Notes: generated from the sequence alone by a model not told the origin. Counted from the first letter of the stretch, positions 17,758 through 26,999 are shown. The stretch: 64,000 nt of DNA from DASXRC01 sp036506495 (GCA_036506495.1 DASXRQ010000029.1:1-64000), one strand, 5' to 3'. A program made the numbers and translations.

Positions 17758-18728
17758 CCCGGGTCGTGATCGCGCTGGGCGGCAACGCGATGACCTCCCC
17801 GGACGGGCAGGCCCGGCCGCAGGACCAGATCGCCGCCGCCGGTCGGGCCGCGCCGCACATCGCGAGCGTCGCGGCGCGCGCCGAGGTCCTCATCACGCAC
17901 GGCAACGGGCCGCAGGTGGGCAACATCCTGGTCAAGAACGAGCTCGCCGCCGCGGTGGTGCCGCCGGTGCCGTTGGACTGGTGCGGCGCCCAGACCCAGG
18001 CCACGATCGGTTTCCTGCTGCTCGACGCGCTGCAGCGCGAACTCGCCGCTCGCCGGCTCGACCGCCCGGTGGCGGCCCTCGTGACCCGCACGCTGGTCGA
18101 CCCCGCAGACGCCGGCTTCGTGACGCCGACCAAGCCGATCGGGCGGTACCTGCCGGCCGCGGAGGCACGCGTGATGATCGAACATGGCCAGGTGTGGCAG
18201 GACCGGGGCGAGCGCGGCTGGCGTCGCGTGGTCGCCTCACCGGAGCCGCGGGACGTGCTCGACGCGCCGGCCGCGGTGACCCTGCTCGAGGCGGGCTACA
18301 TCGTGGTCGCGGCCGGTGGGGGCGGGATACCGGTCGTGCGGGACGCCGACGGCGGGATCCGTGGCGTCGAGGCGGTCATCGACAAGGACCTCACCGCCAC
18401 GCTGCTCGCGCGGGCCGTGGGCGCCCAGCTGCTGATCATCGCGACGGACGTCCCGGCCGCGATGCTCGACTTCGGTACGCCGAGAGCCCGCCCGCTCGGA
18501 CCGGTGACCACCGAACAGCTGCGTCGGTACGCGGGCGACGGCCAGTTCACTGCCGGCTCGATGGGCCCCAAGGTGGAGGCGGCGTGCCGGTTCGTCGAGT
18601 CCGGCGGCGACCGTGCCGTCATCACCTCGTTGGACCGCATCGCCGACGCGATCGATGACCTGGCCGGCAGCGCCGGCACCGTCGTCACCCGGGAGAGAGA
18701 GGAGGACCGGCATGCCCGAGCCCATTGA
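17754..18728 (+). CDS. arcC: carbamate kinase
   Basis: 324-residue amino-acid-kinase-fold enzyme that converts carbamoyl phosphate + ADP to carbamate + ATP. Carbamate kinase signatures are complete: ALGGNAM at the N-terminus, THGNGPQVGN near residue 44, AAGGGGIPVV near 182, a DKD motif, and GSMGPKVEAA near 265. It sits in a catabolic operon, not with arginine deiminase genes. A kinase here needs a source of carbamoyl phosphate, and the carbamoyltransferase-like trio at the other end of the cluster is the obvious candidate. This is the key link in the proposed pathway. Confidence 0.95.
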   Translation: MTRVVIALGGNAMTSPDGQARPQDQIAAAGRAAPHIASVAARAEVLITHGNGPQVGNILVKNELAAAVVPPVPLDWCGAQTQATIGFLLLDALQRELAARRLDRPVAALVTRTLVDPADAGFVTPTKPIGRYLPAAEARVMIEHGQVWQDRGERGWRRVVASPEPRDVLDAPAAVTLLEAGYIVVAAGGGGIPVVRDADGGIRGVEAVIDKDLTATLLARAVGAQLLIIATDVPAAMLDFGTPRARPLGPVTTEQLRRYAGDGQFTAGSMGPKVEAACRFVESGGDRAVITSLDRIADAIDDLAGSAGTVVTREREEDRHARAH

Positions 18729-19812
18729 CGTTCACAAGGTGCCGCTCGCGCACGTCTCGGACGCGTCCGGCCTGGTCGAGCTCGTCAAGTCCGGTGCGCT
18801 GGACGCCGACCGGGTGATCGCGGTCATCGGCAAGACCGAGGGGAACGGCGGCGTCAACGACTACACCCGGATCTTGGCGGACCGGGCGTTCCGGGAGGCG
18901 CTCGTGGCCACCGGGACCAGGCCCGCCGACGAGGTGGCCGGGGTGCCGATCGTCTGGTCCGGTGGCACGGACGGGGTGCTCTCACCGCACGCGACAATCT
19001 TCGCGACGGCGCGAGAGGCGCCGACCTCGGACCAGCCGCGGCTCACCGTCGGCATCGCGATGAGCGAGCAGATTCTGCCGGAGGAGATCGGTCGGTCCGG
19101 GATGATCGAGAAGGTCGCCGCCGGGGTACGCGAGGCGATGTCCCGGGCGGGGATCACCGACCCAAACGACGTCCACTATGTCCAGACGAAGACGCCACTG
19201 CTGACGATCCACACCATCCGCGAGGCGAAGAGCCGCGGGCAGACGGTCTGGACCGAGCACACCCACGAATCCATGGACCTGTCCAACGGCGCGACCGCGC
19301 TCGGCATTGCGCTCGCGCTGGGCGAGATCCCGCCGCCCGGTGAGAACGAGGTGATGCACAACCTCGATCTCTTCTCGTCGGTCGCGTCGTGCTCCTCGGG
19401 CGTCGAGTTGGATCGGGCCCAGATCGTCGTCGTCGGCAACGTACGAGGCGTCGGCGGTCGTTACCGGATCGGACACTCCGTGATGCGGGACGCCCTCGAC
19501 GCCGACGCCATCTGGGCCGCGATCCGCGACGCCGGACTCGACCTGCCGGCCCGGCCGCACCCCAGCGATCTGGACGGCCGCCTCGTCAACGTCTTCCTCA
19601 AGTGCGAGGCGTCCCGCGACGGCACCGTGCGCGGTCGGCGCAACGCCATGCTGGACGACTCGGACGTCCACTGGCACCGCCAGATCAAGGCGTGCGTCGG
19701 CGGCGTCGCCGCGGCCGTGACGGGCGACCCCGCCGTGTTCGTCTCGGTCTCGGCCGCACACCAGGGGCCCGACGGCGGAGGGCCCGTCGCCGCGATCGTG
19801 GACCTGAGTTGA
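18712..19812 (+). CDS. ring-opening amidohydrolase (barbiturase / cyanuric acid hydrolase family)
   Basis: 366 residues of the AtzD/TrzD/barbiturase family, built from three similar units that each give a Lys-Ser pair. Candidate lysines are Lys41 (IGKTEGNGG), Lys160 (TKTPLL) and Lys297 (FLKCEAS). Serines lie in WSGGTDGVLSPH (Ser83), SCSSGVE (~228) and VSAAHQGPDGGG (~345-347). The family hydrolyses barbituric acid to ureidomalonate or cyanuric acid to carboxybiuret. No biuret hydrolase is nearby, while a nucleobase permease, hydroxylase and MatB-like enzyme are, so barbiturase is favoured. ATG 18712 follows GAGAGGAGG and overlaps the kinase gene by 17 bases. Confidence 0.9.
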   Translation: MPEPIDVHKVPLAHVSDASGLVELVKSGALDADRVIAVIGKTEGNGGVNDYTRILADRAFREALVATGTRPADEVAGVPIVWSGGTDGVLSPHATIFATAREAPTSDQPRLTVGIAMSEQILPEEIGRSGMIEKVAAGVREAMSRAGITDPNDVHYVQTKTPLLTIHTIREAKSRGQTVWTEHTHESMDLSNGATALGIALALGEIPPPGENEVMHNLDLFSSVASCSSGVELDRAQIVVVGNVRGVGGRYRIGHSVMRDALDADAIWAAIRDAGLDLPARPHPSDLDGRLVNVFLKCEASRDGTVRGRRNAMLDDSDVHWHRQIKACVGGVAAAVTGDPAVFVSVSAAHQGPDGGGPVAAIVDLS

Positions 19813-21320
19813 TCGCGGCTCCGCACTGGTGGGTACACCTGCCGCCCGGCTCGTCGGACGTGGACCTCGCGGCCGGCGGCTCGCTCCCCGGTGCGTTCAC
19901 GGCCGCGTGGGCAGCGGACCCCGGCCGCGTCGTACTGTCCACACTGGATGGAGCGCGACTCACCGCAGACGAGCTCGCGACCCGCACCTCAGGCGCGGCG
20001 GGCCGGTACGCCGCGGCCGGGCTGGCCCCCGGCGACCGGGTCCTGCTGAGCGCGGGAACCTCGGTGGACTTGGTCGTGGCGTACCTGGCAGCGCTGCGCT
20101 ACGGGCTGACCGTGGTGCCGGCCAACCCCGGCTCCCCCGGCGCCGAGCTGACCCGGCTGGTGTCGGGCGCGGAACCCGCGCTGGCGGTGCTGGACTCGCC
20201 GGTGCGGTTGGGGGACGCGCGGATCCCCGTCACCACCCCCGACCTGGCGTCGCTGCCCCGTTCCGGCGGGCCGGTCGACCTCGACCACGCCAACCCGTGG
20301 GACATCGCGCTCATCATCTACACGTCGGGGACGACCGGCCGGCCCAAGGGGGTGCCGCTGTCGCACGCCAATCTGCTCGCGAGCGCGCACGCCGTTCGGG
20401 TCGCCTGGCGCTGGCAGCCCGACGACCGGCTGGGGCTCTGTCTTCCGCTATTCCACGTGCACGGCCTCGGCGTCGGGCTGCACGGCACGCTCGTCACGGG
20501 GGCGTCCGCCACACTGATGCCGCGGTTCGAGCCGGCGGCGGTCGCCGCCGCGATCACCGACGACGGGGCGACGATGTTCTTCGGCGTACCGACGATGTAT
20601 CACCGGCTCGCCGGCTCGGCGCACCTGTCGAGCCTGGCCGGTCTGCGTCTGGCGGTCAGCGGCTCGGCGCCGCTACCCGTCGGCCTGCACGCCGCGCTCC
20701 GCGACGGGTGCGGCCAGGTCGTGCTCGAGCGGTACGGGATGACCGAGACCGTCATGCTGGTCTCCAACCCGTACGACGGCGAGCGACGGCCGGGGACGGT
20801 CGGCTTTCCGCTGCCTGGTGTGGAGGTACGCCTGGCGCCCCGCACCGGCGGTGTGACCGAGATCGAGGTACGCGGACCGAACGTGATCTCCGGCTACCTC
20901 GACGACCCCGCCGCCACGGCGGCGGCGTTCACAGTGGACGGTTGGCTGCGCACGGGTGACCTCGGCGAGCTGGACCCGGACGGGTACCTGCGCATCAGCG
21001 GCCGAGCCAAGGAGCTGATCATCTCCGGCGGCTACAACGTGTACCCGCGCGAGGTCGAGGAGGCCCTGCGGGAGCACCCGGGGGTCGCGGACGCCGCGGT
21101 GGTCGGTGTTCCGTCCGCCGAGTGGGGCGAGACGGTCGTGGCGTTCGTCGTCGCCGCCGACCCCGCCGACCCGGCCGGCACGGACGCGCTCACCGCGTCC
21201 CTCGCCGACTGGTGCGCCGGCCGGCTCACCGGCTACAAGAGGCCCCGGGAATGGCGCTTCGTCGCGGCGATCCCGCGCAACGCCCTCGGGAAGATCGAGC
21301 GACACCGGCTCAGGAGCTAG
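19809..21320 (+). CDS. matB: malonyl-CoA synthetase-like acyl-CoA ligase
   Basis: 503-residue AMP-forming acyl-CoA synthetase. The AMP-binding signature IIYTSGTTGRPKGVPLSH is followed by LPLFHVHGLGVGLHGTL, close to Streptomyces malonyl-CoA synthetase MatB, then YGMTET, TGDLGELD and the C-terminal Lys in NALGKIERHRL. MatB enzymes take malonate and often methylmalonate. Malonate is the end product of barbiturate breakdown (methylmalonate from thymine), which fits last place in this operon. No ATG is available: TTG 19809 overlaps the amidohydrolase stop as TTGA. A broader acyl ligase specificity cannot be excluded. Confidence 0.85.
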   Translation: MIAAPHWWVHLPPGSSDVDLAAGGSLPGAFTAAWAADPGRVVLSTLDGARLTADELATRTSGAAGRYAAAGLAPGDRVLLSAGTSVDLVVAYLAALRYGLTVVPANPGSPGAELTRLVSGAEPALAVLDSPVRLGDARIPVTTPDLASLPRSGGPVDLDHANPWDIALIIYTSGTTGRPKGVPLSHANLLASAHAVRVAWRWQPDDRLGLCLPLFHVHGLGVGLHGTLVTGASATLMPRFEPAAVAAAITDDGATMFFGVPTMYHRLAGSAHLSSLAGLRLAVSGSAPLPVGLHAALRDGCGQVVLERYGMTETVMLVSNPYDGERRPGTVGFPLPGVEVRLAPRTGGVTEIEVRGPNVISGYLDDPAATAAAFTVDGWLRTGDLGELDPDGYLRISGRAKELIISGGYNVYPREVEEALREHPGVADAAVVGVPSAEWGETVVAFVVAADPADPAGTDALTASLADWCAGRLTGYKRPREWRFVAAIPRNALGKIERHRLRS

Positions 21321-21472
21321 TCCAGGTTGGGCGCGGCGCATCCCAGCACCCCTCGCTGGTCGTCGTGGTGGCACCACATGATGATTCGTGGCGGCTGCCT
21401 GGCCGCGCCGTCCACGCTGCCCGATCCTCGTCTGCGAGGCGCCGAGGGGGGCGCGCGAGACGAGGGAGTCCA

Positions 21473-21859
21473 ATGTCGACGAACATCTTTGACGCACTCG
21501 GTGGCGATGCGGCGCTGGCCGCCGCCGTGAACGGCCTGTACGACCGGCTGGTCCCCGACCCGCTGACCGGGTCCTATTTCGAGGGTGTCGCACTACCCGA
21601 CCTGAAGAGGCACCTGCGATTGTTCCTGGCCGCGGCGCTGGGCGGCCCGGCGATCTACCGCGGCCGGGACATGCGATCCGCGCACGCCCGGCTGCACATC
21701 ACGCCGGAGGTCTGGGACCGTACCGTCGACCATCTCGTGGGCGTACTCGCCGATCTCGGGGTGGCTCCGGGGCTCGCCGACCGTGTGGTCGGGCATCTCG
21801 CGCCGTTGCGCGACCAGATCGTCGCCGCATACGAACCGGCCGTGGCGATGGCCACCTGA
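21473..21859 (+). CDS. glbN: truncated haemoglobin, group I-like
   Basis: 128-residue 2-on-2 globin. It starts with the NIFDALGGDAALAAAV pattern, has the B-helix LYDRLVPDP, and the proximal haem His in RSAHARLHI. Members bind O2 or NO and protect against nitrosative stress or supply oxygen. ATG 21473 is preceded by GAGGGA. It sits 35 bases from the convergent end of a NarL-type response regulator gene, whose kinase carries GAF and PAS sensor domains. A functional link through gas or redox sensing is possible but unproven. Confidence 0.85.
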   Translation: MSTNIFDALGGDAALAAAVNGLYDRLVPDPLTGSYFEGVALPDLKRHLRLFLAAALGGPAIYRGRDMRSAHARLHITPEVWDRTVDHLVGVLADLGVAPGLADRVVGHLAPLRDQIVAAYEPAVAMAT

Positions 21860-21894
21860 CGGGTCCGGGCGGGACCGGAGCGGAACGTCCCGGC

Positions 21895-22563
21895 TCAGCG
21901 CCGGTCGGCCAGGTAGAGCAGGACCGCGCGGACCCGCCGGTGGGTCTCGGCCTCCTCGGCCAGGCCGAGTTTGGCGAAGATGGCGTTGATGTGTCGCTCA
22001 ACGGCGCGGACGGTAACGAAGAGGCGTTCGGCGATCGTGCCGTTGTTCGCGCCGGTGGCCATCTCTGCGAGAACCTCGCGCTCCCGCGCGGTCAGGTGCC
22101 GCAGCGCACTGCTCGTGCCACGGGTCCGGGCCGCGAGCATCGACTCGACGATCCTCGGGTCGATGACAGACCCGCCCGCGGCGACCGCCCGCACGGCCTC
22201 GGCGAGCTGGCCGGGCTGGGCCACCCGCTCCTTGAGCAGGTACGCCCGGCCAGCGACCCCGTCCTGGAACAACGCCGTGGCGTGCGCGGGGTCGTCGTAC
22301 TGGCTGAGCACGACGACACCGGTGCCCGGGTGGTCCCGGCGCAGCGTCAGGGCGGCGCGGACGCCCTCGTCCGTGTTCGTCGGCGGCATGCAGATGTCGG
22401 TGATCACCACATCCGGCTCGTACGCCTTGACGGCGCCCATCAGGTGCGAGTGGTCCCCGGCAAGTCCCACCACATCGAGGTCGGTTTGCTCCGATAGGAG
22501 GGCGCGTACGCCCTCCCGAACGAGCAGACTGTCATCTGCGACCACGACACGGATGCGCTCCAC
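21895..22563 (-). CDS. NarL/LuxR-family response regulator
   Basis: 222 residues: an N-terminal receiver (acidic pair at 10-11, phospho-acceptor Asp56 in VVITDICMP) and a C-terminal LuxR-type helix-turn-helix (LTAREREVLAEMATG, residues ~155-215). It diverges from the histidine kinase gene with 41 bases between start codons, so both are probably expressed from one intergenic region and form a cognate pair. Confidence 0.92.
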   Translation of the reverse strand: MERIRVVVADDSLLVREGVRALLSEQTDLDVVGLAGDHSHLMGAVKAYEPDVVITDICMPPTNTDEGVRAALTLRRDHPGTGVVVLSQYDDPAHATALFQDGVAGRAYLLKERVAQPGQLAEAVRAVAAGGSVIDPRIVESMLAARTRGTSSALRHLTAREREVLAEMATGANNGTIAERLFVTVRAVERHINAIFAKLGLAEEAETHRRVRAVLLYLADRR

Positions 22564-22604
22564 AGGCGCACCGTACGCCGGCGGCCCCGAGCTGGGAGGG
22601 GTGC

Positions 22605-24209
22605 GTGCACGACAATGCGGAGCTGCTCGGCGCGGCCGACCCAGCCGACGCCGTCCTGCTGCTCCGCCTCGAGCACGCGGTCGCCGATCTGCTGGCCGAG
22701 ACGAGCTTCGGAACGGACCTCTATCCGCGGCTGCTGGAGGTCATCGGCTCGGCCCTGGCCTGGCCCGTCGGGGCGGTGTGGGCGGCGTCGGAGCACGCGG
22801 ACGGCGTACCCCCACAGCTGCGCTGCGTCGCGATGTGGCACGCGGCCGATGTGGACGTCCGGGAGTTCGAGGAGGCCAGCCGCCGGCTGACCCTGCCGTC
22901 CGGTGTCGGGCTGCCGGGCCGCGTCTGGCAGTCGGGAGGCCCGGCCTGGGTCCGCGACGCCGCCCTCGACCCGGACATGCCCCGCGCGGCGATCGTCGGC
23001 CGGATCGGGCTGGCGGCGGCCTTCTGCTTCCCGATCGCCAGCCGCGACGGCATCGAGGCGCTCGTCGAGTTCTTCACCGACACCCCTCTCGATCCGGCCA
23101 CCGACCTGCTCAACACGATGTCCAGCCTGGGCCGCCGGATCGGCGACGCGCTGCGCCGCCAGCGGGTGGACGAGACGGTACGCCGCAGCGAGGGCCGCCT
23201 GCGCGCCGTCATCGACTCGGCGCTCGACTGTGTGATCATCGCCGACGCAGGCGGTCGCGTGCTCGAGTTCAACCCCGCTGCCTGCCGGACCTTCGGATAC
23301 AGCCGCGAGGAGACCGTCGGCCGGGAGCTGGCCGACCTAATCGTCCCGGCCGCGCTCCGCGCTCGGCACCGGCGAGGCCTGAGCCGCTACCTGCGGACCG
23401 GCGTCGCGCGCAGCCTCGATCAGCGACTGGAGATCGACGGTATGCGGGCGGACGGAACGGTGTTTCCGGTCGAGCTCACGATTACCCGTGTGCCGATCGC
23501 CGGGCCACCGGTCTTCGCGGCGTACCTGCGGGATCTCACCGAACGCCGTGCGGTCGAGGGGGAGCTTCGCGCCTCGCGGCACCGAGTGGTCGAGGCCGTC
23601 GTGGCCGAACGCCATCGGCTCGAGCGTGACCTGCACGACGGCGCCCAACAGCGGCTCGTGTCGCTTGGCCTCATGCTGGCCCGGGCCCGGGGGAACCTGC
23701 CGACCGAACCGGAACGGGCGGCCCAGGTGCTCGACGAGGCGATCACGGCGCTGGACGAGGCCGCCCTCGAGTTGCGCGCCCTGGCCCGGGGGATCCATCC
23801 GGCCAGCCTCACCCGGTACGGGCTGGCGGCCGCGGTCGCGGACCTGGCCCGACGCTCCCCATTGGACCTTCAGCTGGCCTCGCTCCCGACACGTCGGTTC
23901 CCGATGGCCATTGAGGCGACCGCGTATTTCGTCGTCAGTGAGGCGTTGACGAACGCGGCGCGGCACGCCGGCACACACCGCCTGACCATCGCCGTCGACG
24001 AGATGCCTCCGGATCGGCCGGCGGCGCTGGTCGTACGCGTACGCGACGACGGCCGCGGCGGTGCAGCCCCCGACCGCGGTACCGGTCTGCGCGGGTTGGC
24101 CGACCGGCTGGCGCTGCTGGACGGCACGCTCGATGTCAGCAGTCCGACCGGCGGTGGCACCACGCTCGTCGCCCGCATTCCGCTGCCCGCCGCCGATCCG
24201 CCGCGGTAG
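22605..24209 (+). CDS. GAF-PAS sensor histidine kinase, NarX type
   Basis: 534 residues with no transmembrane helix, so probably a cytoplasmic sensor. Order: GAF domain (~20-165), PAS domain (~195-310), HisKA_3 dimerisation domain with His344 in RDLHDGAQQR, then a HATPase domain (~435-525, GTGLRGLADR). GTG 22605 is preceded by GGGAGGG. It pairs with the divergent NarL-type regulator. The GAF and PAS domains could bind haem or a small ligand; no diagnostic residues were identified. Confidence 0.92.
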   Translation: MHDNAELLGAADPADAVLLLRLEHAVADLLAETSFGTDLYPRLLEVIGSALAWPVGAVWAASEHADGVPPQLRCVAMWHAADVDVREFEEASRRLTLPSGVGLPGRVWQSGGPAWVRDAALDPDMPRAAIVGRIGLAAAFCFPIASRDGIEALVEFFTDTPLDPATDLLNTMSSLGRRIGDALRRQRVDETVRRSEGRLRAVIDSALDCVIIADAGGRVLEFNPAACRTFGYSREETVGRELADLIVPAALRARHRRGLSRYLRTGVARSLDQRLEIDGMRADGTVFPVELTITRVPIAGPPVFAAYLRDLTERRAVEGELRASRHRVVEAVVAERHRLERDLHDGAQQRLVSLGLMLARARGNLPTEPERAAQVLDEAITALDEAALELRALARGIHPASLTRYGLAAAVADLARRSPLDLQLASLPTRRFPMAIEATAYFVVSEALTNAARHAGTHRLTIAVDEMPPDRPAALVVRVRDDGRGGAAPDRGTGLRGLADRLALLDGTLDVSSPTGGGTTLVARIPLPAADPPR

Positions 24210-24376
24210 CGCGACCAGGCGGCCCTGGACGCCGCCACCCGCCTGCGGTCGTGCCAGCACCACCGCCGCCCGTCGCCGTTACCCGGTGCGATTGTCGTGG
24301 GCGCTGCCTGTCGACGGAGTCACGCCGGGCGGACTGTCGACAAACCACTCCTTCACCGGGAAAGGACCAACGAACC

Positions 24377-25924
24377 ATGTCTGACAGCGGAACCGGTGCG
24401 ACCCGCCGGGACTTCCTGCGCTGGCTCACGGTCGCCGCCGCCGGCGGCGCGCTACCGGCCCTCGGCTGGGCCGAACCCGCCCTCGCGCAGCCGGGCTCCG
24501 GGGCGCCGGACGTCACCGTCCTCACCCACGCCACGGTCATTGATGGCACCGGTGCAGCGGCGCGGCCGGACGCGACCATCGTTCTGGTCGGCGACCGCAT
24601 CGTCGCCGTCGGCGCGCACGGCTCCGTCCCGGAGACGGCCGGGATACGCGTGGTCGACCTGCGCGGCAAGTACGTGCTGCCCGGGCTCTGGGATTCGCAC
24701 ACGCACTACTTCGACTGGGAGCCGGTCTTCCCGCCGCTGATGCTCGCGAACGGCGTCACCGGCACCCGCGTGATGTGGGGGTTCCCGGAGATGCACGACA
24801 TCCGCGACCGCATCAATGCGGGCATCACCCTCGGACCTCCCCGCGTGGTGATCGCCAGTTCGCTCATCGACGGGCCGTACTCGTACTGGGCCCCGCTGGC
24901 CACGGAGGTCCGCACCGAGGCGGAGGCCCGCGAAGCGGTGCAGCAGGCCAGGCGGGACGAGGCCGACTTCGTGAAGGTCTACTCCTACCTGGGCCGCGAC
25001 ACCTTCACCGCCATCACCGACGAGGCGCGCGCGCTCGGCATCAGCTTCGGTGGGCATGTGCCCGACCGCGTGCCGGCGGCGCTGGCCAGCGACCTGGGTC
25101 AGCGCTCGATCGAGCACCGCTACGGGCTGTTCATCGCCACCTCCGCCCACGAGGACGAGATCCGGCGCGACATCGACGCGCTGCCGGTCGACCCGCAGGG
25201 TGCCTGGTTCGCGCAGATACGAACGTGGGAACGGCTCGCCGCCGACAGCTACAGCCCGGCGCGGGCGGCCGCCTTGTTCGAGCGGCTGGTGCGCAACGGC
25301 ACCCACCTGTCGCCGACCCTGACCGTGCTGCGGACCTTCGCCGACCCGGCGGAGAGCCACGTCGACGACCCGCGGCTGAGGTACTTCCCGCAGTGGCTCC
25401 GCGACTACTGGGAGCAGGCCATCCTCCTGCGGGCACCGTCCACACCGGAGCAGCTGGCGGTGCAGCGGGCGTACTACGAGGCGTTCGCCCGGCTGGTCGC
25501 CACCGCCCGCGAGGCCGGCGTCGGAGTGATCGCCGGCACCGACGCCGGCAACCCGTACTGCTTCCCGGGCTTCGGCATCCACGACGAGCTCGCCCTGCTC
25601 GTCGCCGGCGGTCTGACCCCGATGCAGGCGATCCAGGCCGCGACCCGGGATGCCGCCGCGTTCGTCGGCCTCGGCGAGTCCGTCGGCACGGTCACCCCCG
25701 GAAAACACGCGGATTTGCTGATCCTGGACGCGAACCCGCTCGCCGACATCCGCAACACTCAGCAGATCCACGCGATCGTGGCGGCCGGCCGGTTTATCGA
25801 CGGTGAGCAGCGGGCGCAGATTCTCGCGGATGTCGAGGCCGGCGCCACCGCCCCGGCGGCGGCGACCGCGGCGACGACGCGGGTCGTACGCGGAAGGCTG
25901 AAGGCCTGCGGCTGCCACCGTTGA
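24377..25924 (+). CDS. Tat-exported amidohydrolase
   Basis: 515-residue metal-dependent amidohydrolase with an N-terminal twin-arginine signal (TRRDFLRWLT, hydrophobic run and ALAQP cleavage region near residue 38). Metal ligands of the superfamily are visible: WDSHTHY (HxH), GGHVPDR, SIEHRYG, and AGTDAGNPY (Asp). The closest superfamily branch is the imidazolonepropionase/prolidase-like exported group. ATG 24377 has AAAGGA upstream. It probably folds with metals in the cytoplasm and is exported. Substrate unknown. A strong hairpin follows it. Confidence 0.88.
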   Translation: MSDSGTGATRRDFLRWLTVAAAGGALPALGWAEPALAQPGSGAPDVTVLTHATVIDGTGAAARPDATIVLVGDRIVAVGAHGSVPETAGIRVVDLRGKYVLPGLWDSHTHYFDWEPVFPPLMLANGVTGTRVMWGFPEMHDIRDRINAGITLGPPRVVIASSLIDGPYSYWAPLATEVRTEAEAREAVQQARRDEADFVKVYSYLGRDTFTAITDEARALGISFGGHVPDRVPAALASDLGQRSIEHRYGLFIATSAHEDEIRRDIDALPVDPQGAWFAQIRTWERLAADSYSPARAAALFERLVRNGTHLSPTLTVLRTFADPAESHVDDPRLRYFPQWLRDYWEQAILLRAPSTPEQLAVQRAYYEAFARLVATAREAGVGVIAGTDAGNPYCFPGFGIHDELALLVAGGLTPMQAIQAATRDAAAFVGLGESVGTVTPGKHADLLILDANPLADIRNTQQIHAIVAAGRFIDGEQRAQILADVEAGATAPAAATAATTRVVRGRLKACGCHR

Positions 25925-25949
25925 CCCCCTATGCCGGCCCCTTCTCGGC

Positions 25950-26007
25950 CGATCTAGGGCGAATACTGGTGATCAGAGATCAGATAGCCAGTATTCGCCC
26001 TAGATCG
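25950..26007 (+). terminator. 20-bp stem hairpin after the amidohydrolase gene
   Basis: Perfect 20-bp arms at 25950-25969 and 25988-26007 with an 18-base loop, starting 26 bases after the stop. The stem contains GGGCGAATACTGG. Stem length and position fit a strong transcription terminator, although no T-run follows, which is common in actinobacteria. Confidence 0.8.
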
Positions 26008-26186
26008 ACGAGGTGCCCGCGCTCGCCGAGGTGTCCGCCCGACCACACCCGCACCGGACCGACCGTGCGGAACGAGCCGTCTCGGATCGGCGGACGTCAA
26101 CGGGGATGCGTTGGGACCGACGAGAGTCTAGGTTGTACGGCAATAGGCCGTTAACGATCCGTAGGACACAGAGAGAGGCAGGTCCC

Positions 26187-26999
26187 GTGGCAGACAGCTC
26201 GCCTCCCCCGGCGCGGGAGGAGCAGCCCAAGATCGACACCACGGTGCCGCACTCGGCCCGCATCTGGAACTACTGGCTCGGCGGGAAGGACAACTTCGCT
26301 GTCGACCGCGAGGCCGGCGCCATGGTCGCCAAGATCTTCCCTGGAATGGTCGACGAGGCCCGCGCCTCGCGGGCGTTTCTCGGTCGGGTCGTTCGATACC
26401 TCGGCGGCGAGGCGGGCATCCGTCAGTTCCTCGACATCGGCACCGGTCTGCCCACCGCCAACAACACCCACGAGATAGCGCAACGGGTGGCCCCGGAATC
26501 GCGCATCGTCTACGTCGACAACGATCCGATGGTGTTGGCGCACGCCCGCGCCCTGCTCACCAGCAGCTCCGAGGGCGTTACCCAGTACATCGACGCCGAC
26601 GTACATGACCCCGACGAGATCGTGCGGCAGGCCGCCGAGACGCTGGACTTCAGCCGGCCCATTGCGATCATGCTGATGGGGATCATGGGTCACATCGGCG
26701 ATGACAACGAGGTCCGGTCGATCATCAAGCGCCTGGTGGCGGCCGTACCGTCGGGCAGCTATCTCGCCCTGTCCGATGGCGCCAACACCAGCGCGGCCGC
26801 GGTCGAGTCCATGGAGCAGTACAACAAGACCGGTGCACTCCCGTACCACCTGCGCAGCCCGGAGCAGCTCACCGCCTTCTTCGACGGGCTCGAGCTGCTG
26901 GAGCCCGGCGTGGTGCCGCGCACGCTGTGGCGGCCCGACCCCGACGCCGGCCCACCCGAGACGGTGGATGGCCACGGCGGCGTCGGGCGCAAGCCGTAG
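26187..26999 (+). CDS. SAM-dependent methyltransferase, DUF574 family
   Basis: 270 residues of the actinobacterial DUF574 methyltransferase family. It begins with the conserved PHSARIWNYWLGGKDNF signature and has the SAM-binding strand LDIGTGLPTANNTHE (~85-100) and the acidic YVDNDPMV. Substrates of the family are unknown. Genes of this family commonly sit beside WhiJ-type XRE/DUF397 genes, as here. GTG 26187 follows AGAGAGG. It converges on the XRE regulator gene with 26 bases between stops. Confidence 0.92.
   Translation: MADSSPPPAREEQPKIDTTVPHSARIWNYWLGGKDNFAVDREAGAMVAKIFPGMVDEARASRAFLGRVVRYLGGEAGIRQFLDIGTGLPTANNTHEIAQRVAPESRIVYVDNDPMVLAHARALLTSSSEGVTQYIDADVHDPDEIVRQAAETLDFSRPIAIMLMGIMGHIGDDNEVRSIIKRLVAAVPSGSYLALSDGANTSAAAVESMEQYNKTGALPYHLRSPEQLTAFFDGLELLEPGVVPRTLWRPDPDAGPPETVDGHGGVGRKP

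Noticed and set aside
17754..18728. Arginine deiminase pathway
   Set aside because: Carbamate kinase is present, but no arginine deiminase, ornithine carbamoyltransferase or arginine/ornithine antiporter gene is seen.
18712..19812. Cyanuric acid (s-triazine) degradation
   Set aside because: The family fits, but biuret hydrolase and allophanate hydrolase are missing, while a nucleobase permease and MatB-like ligase are present. Not fully excluded.
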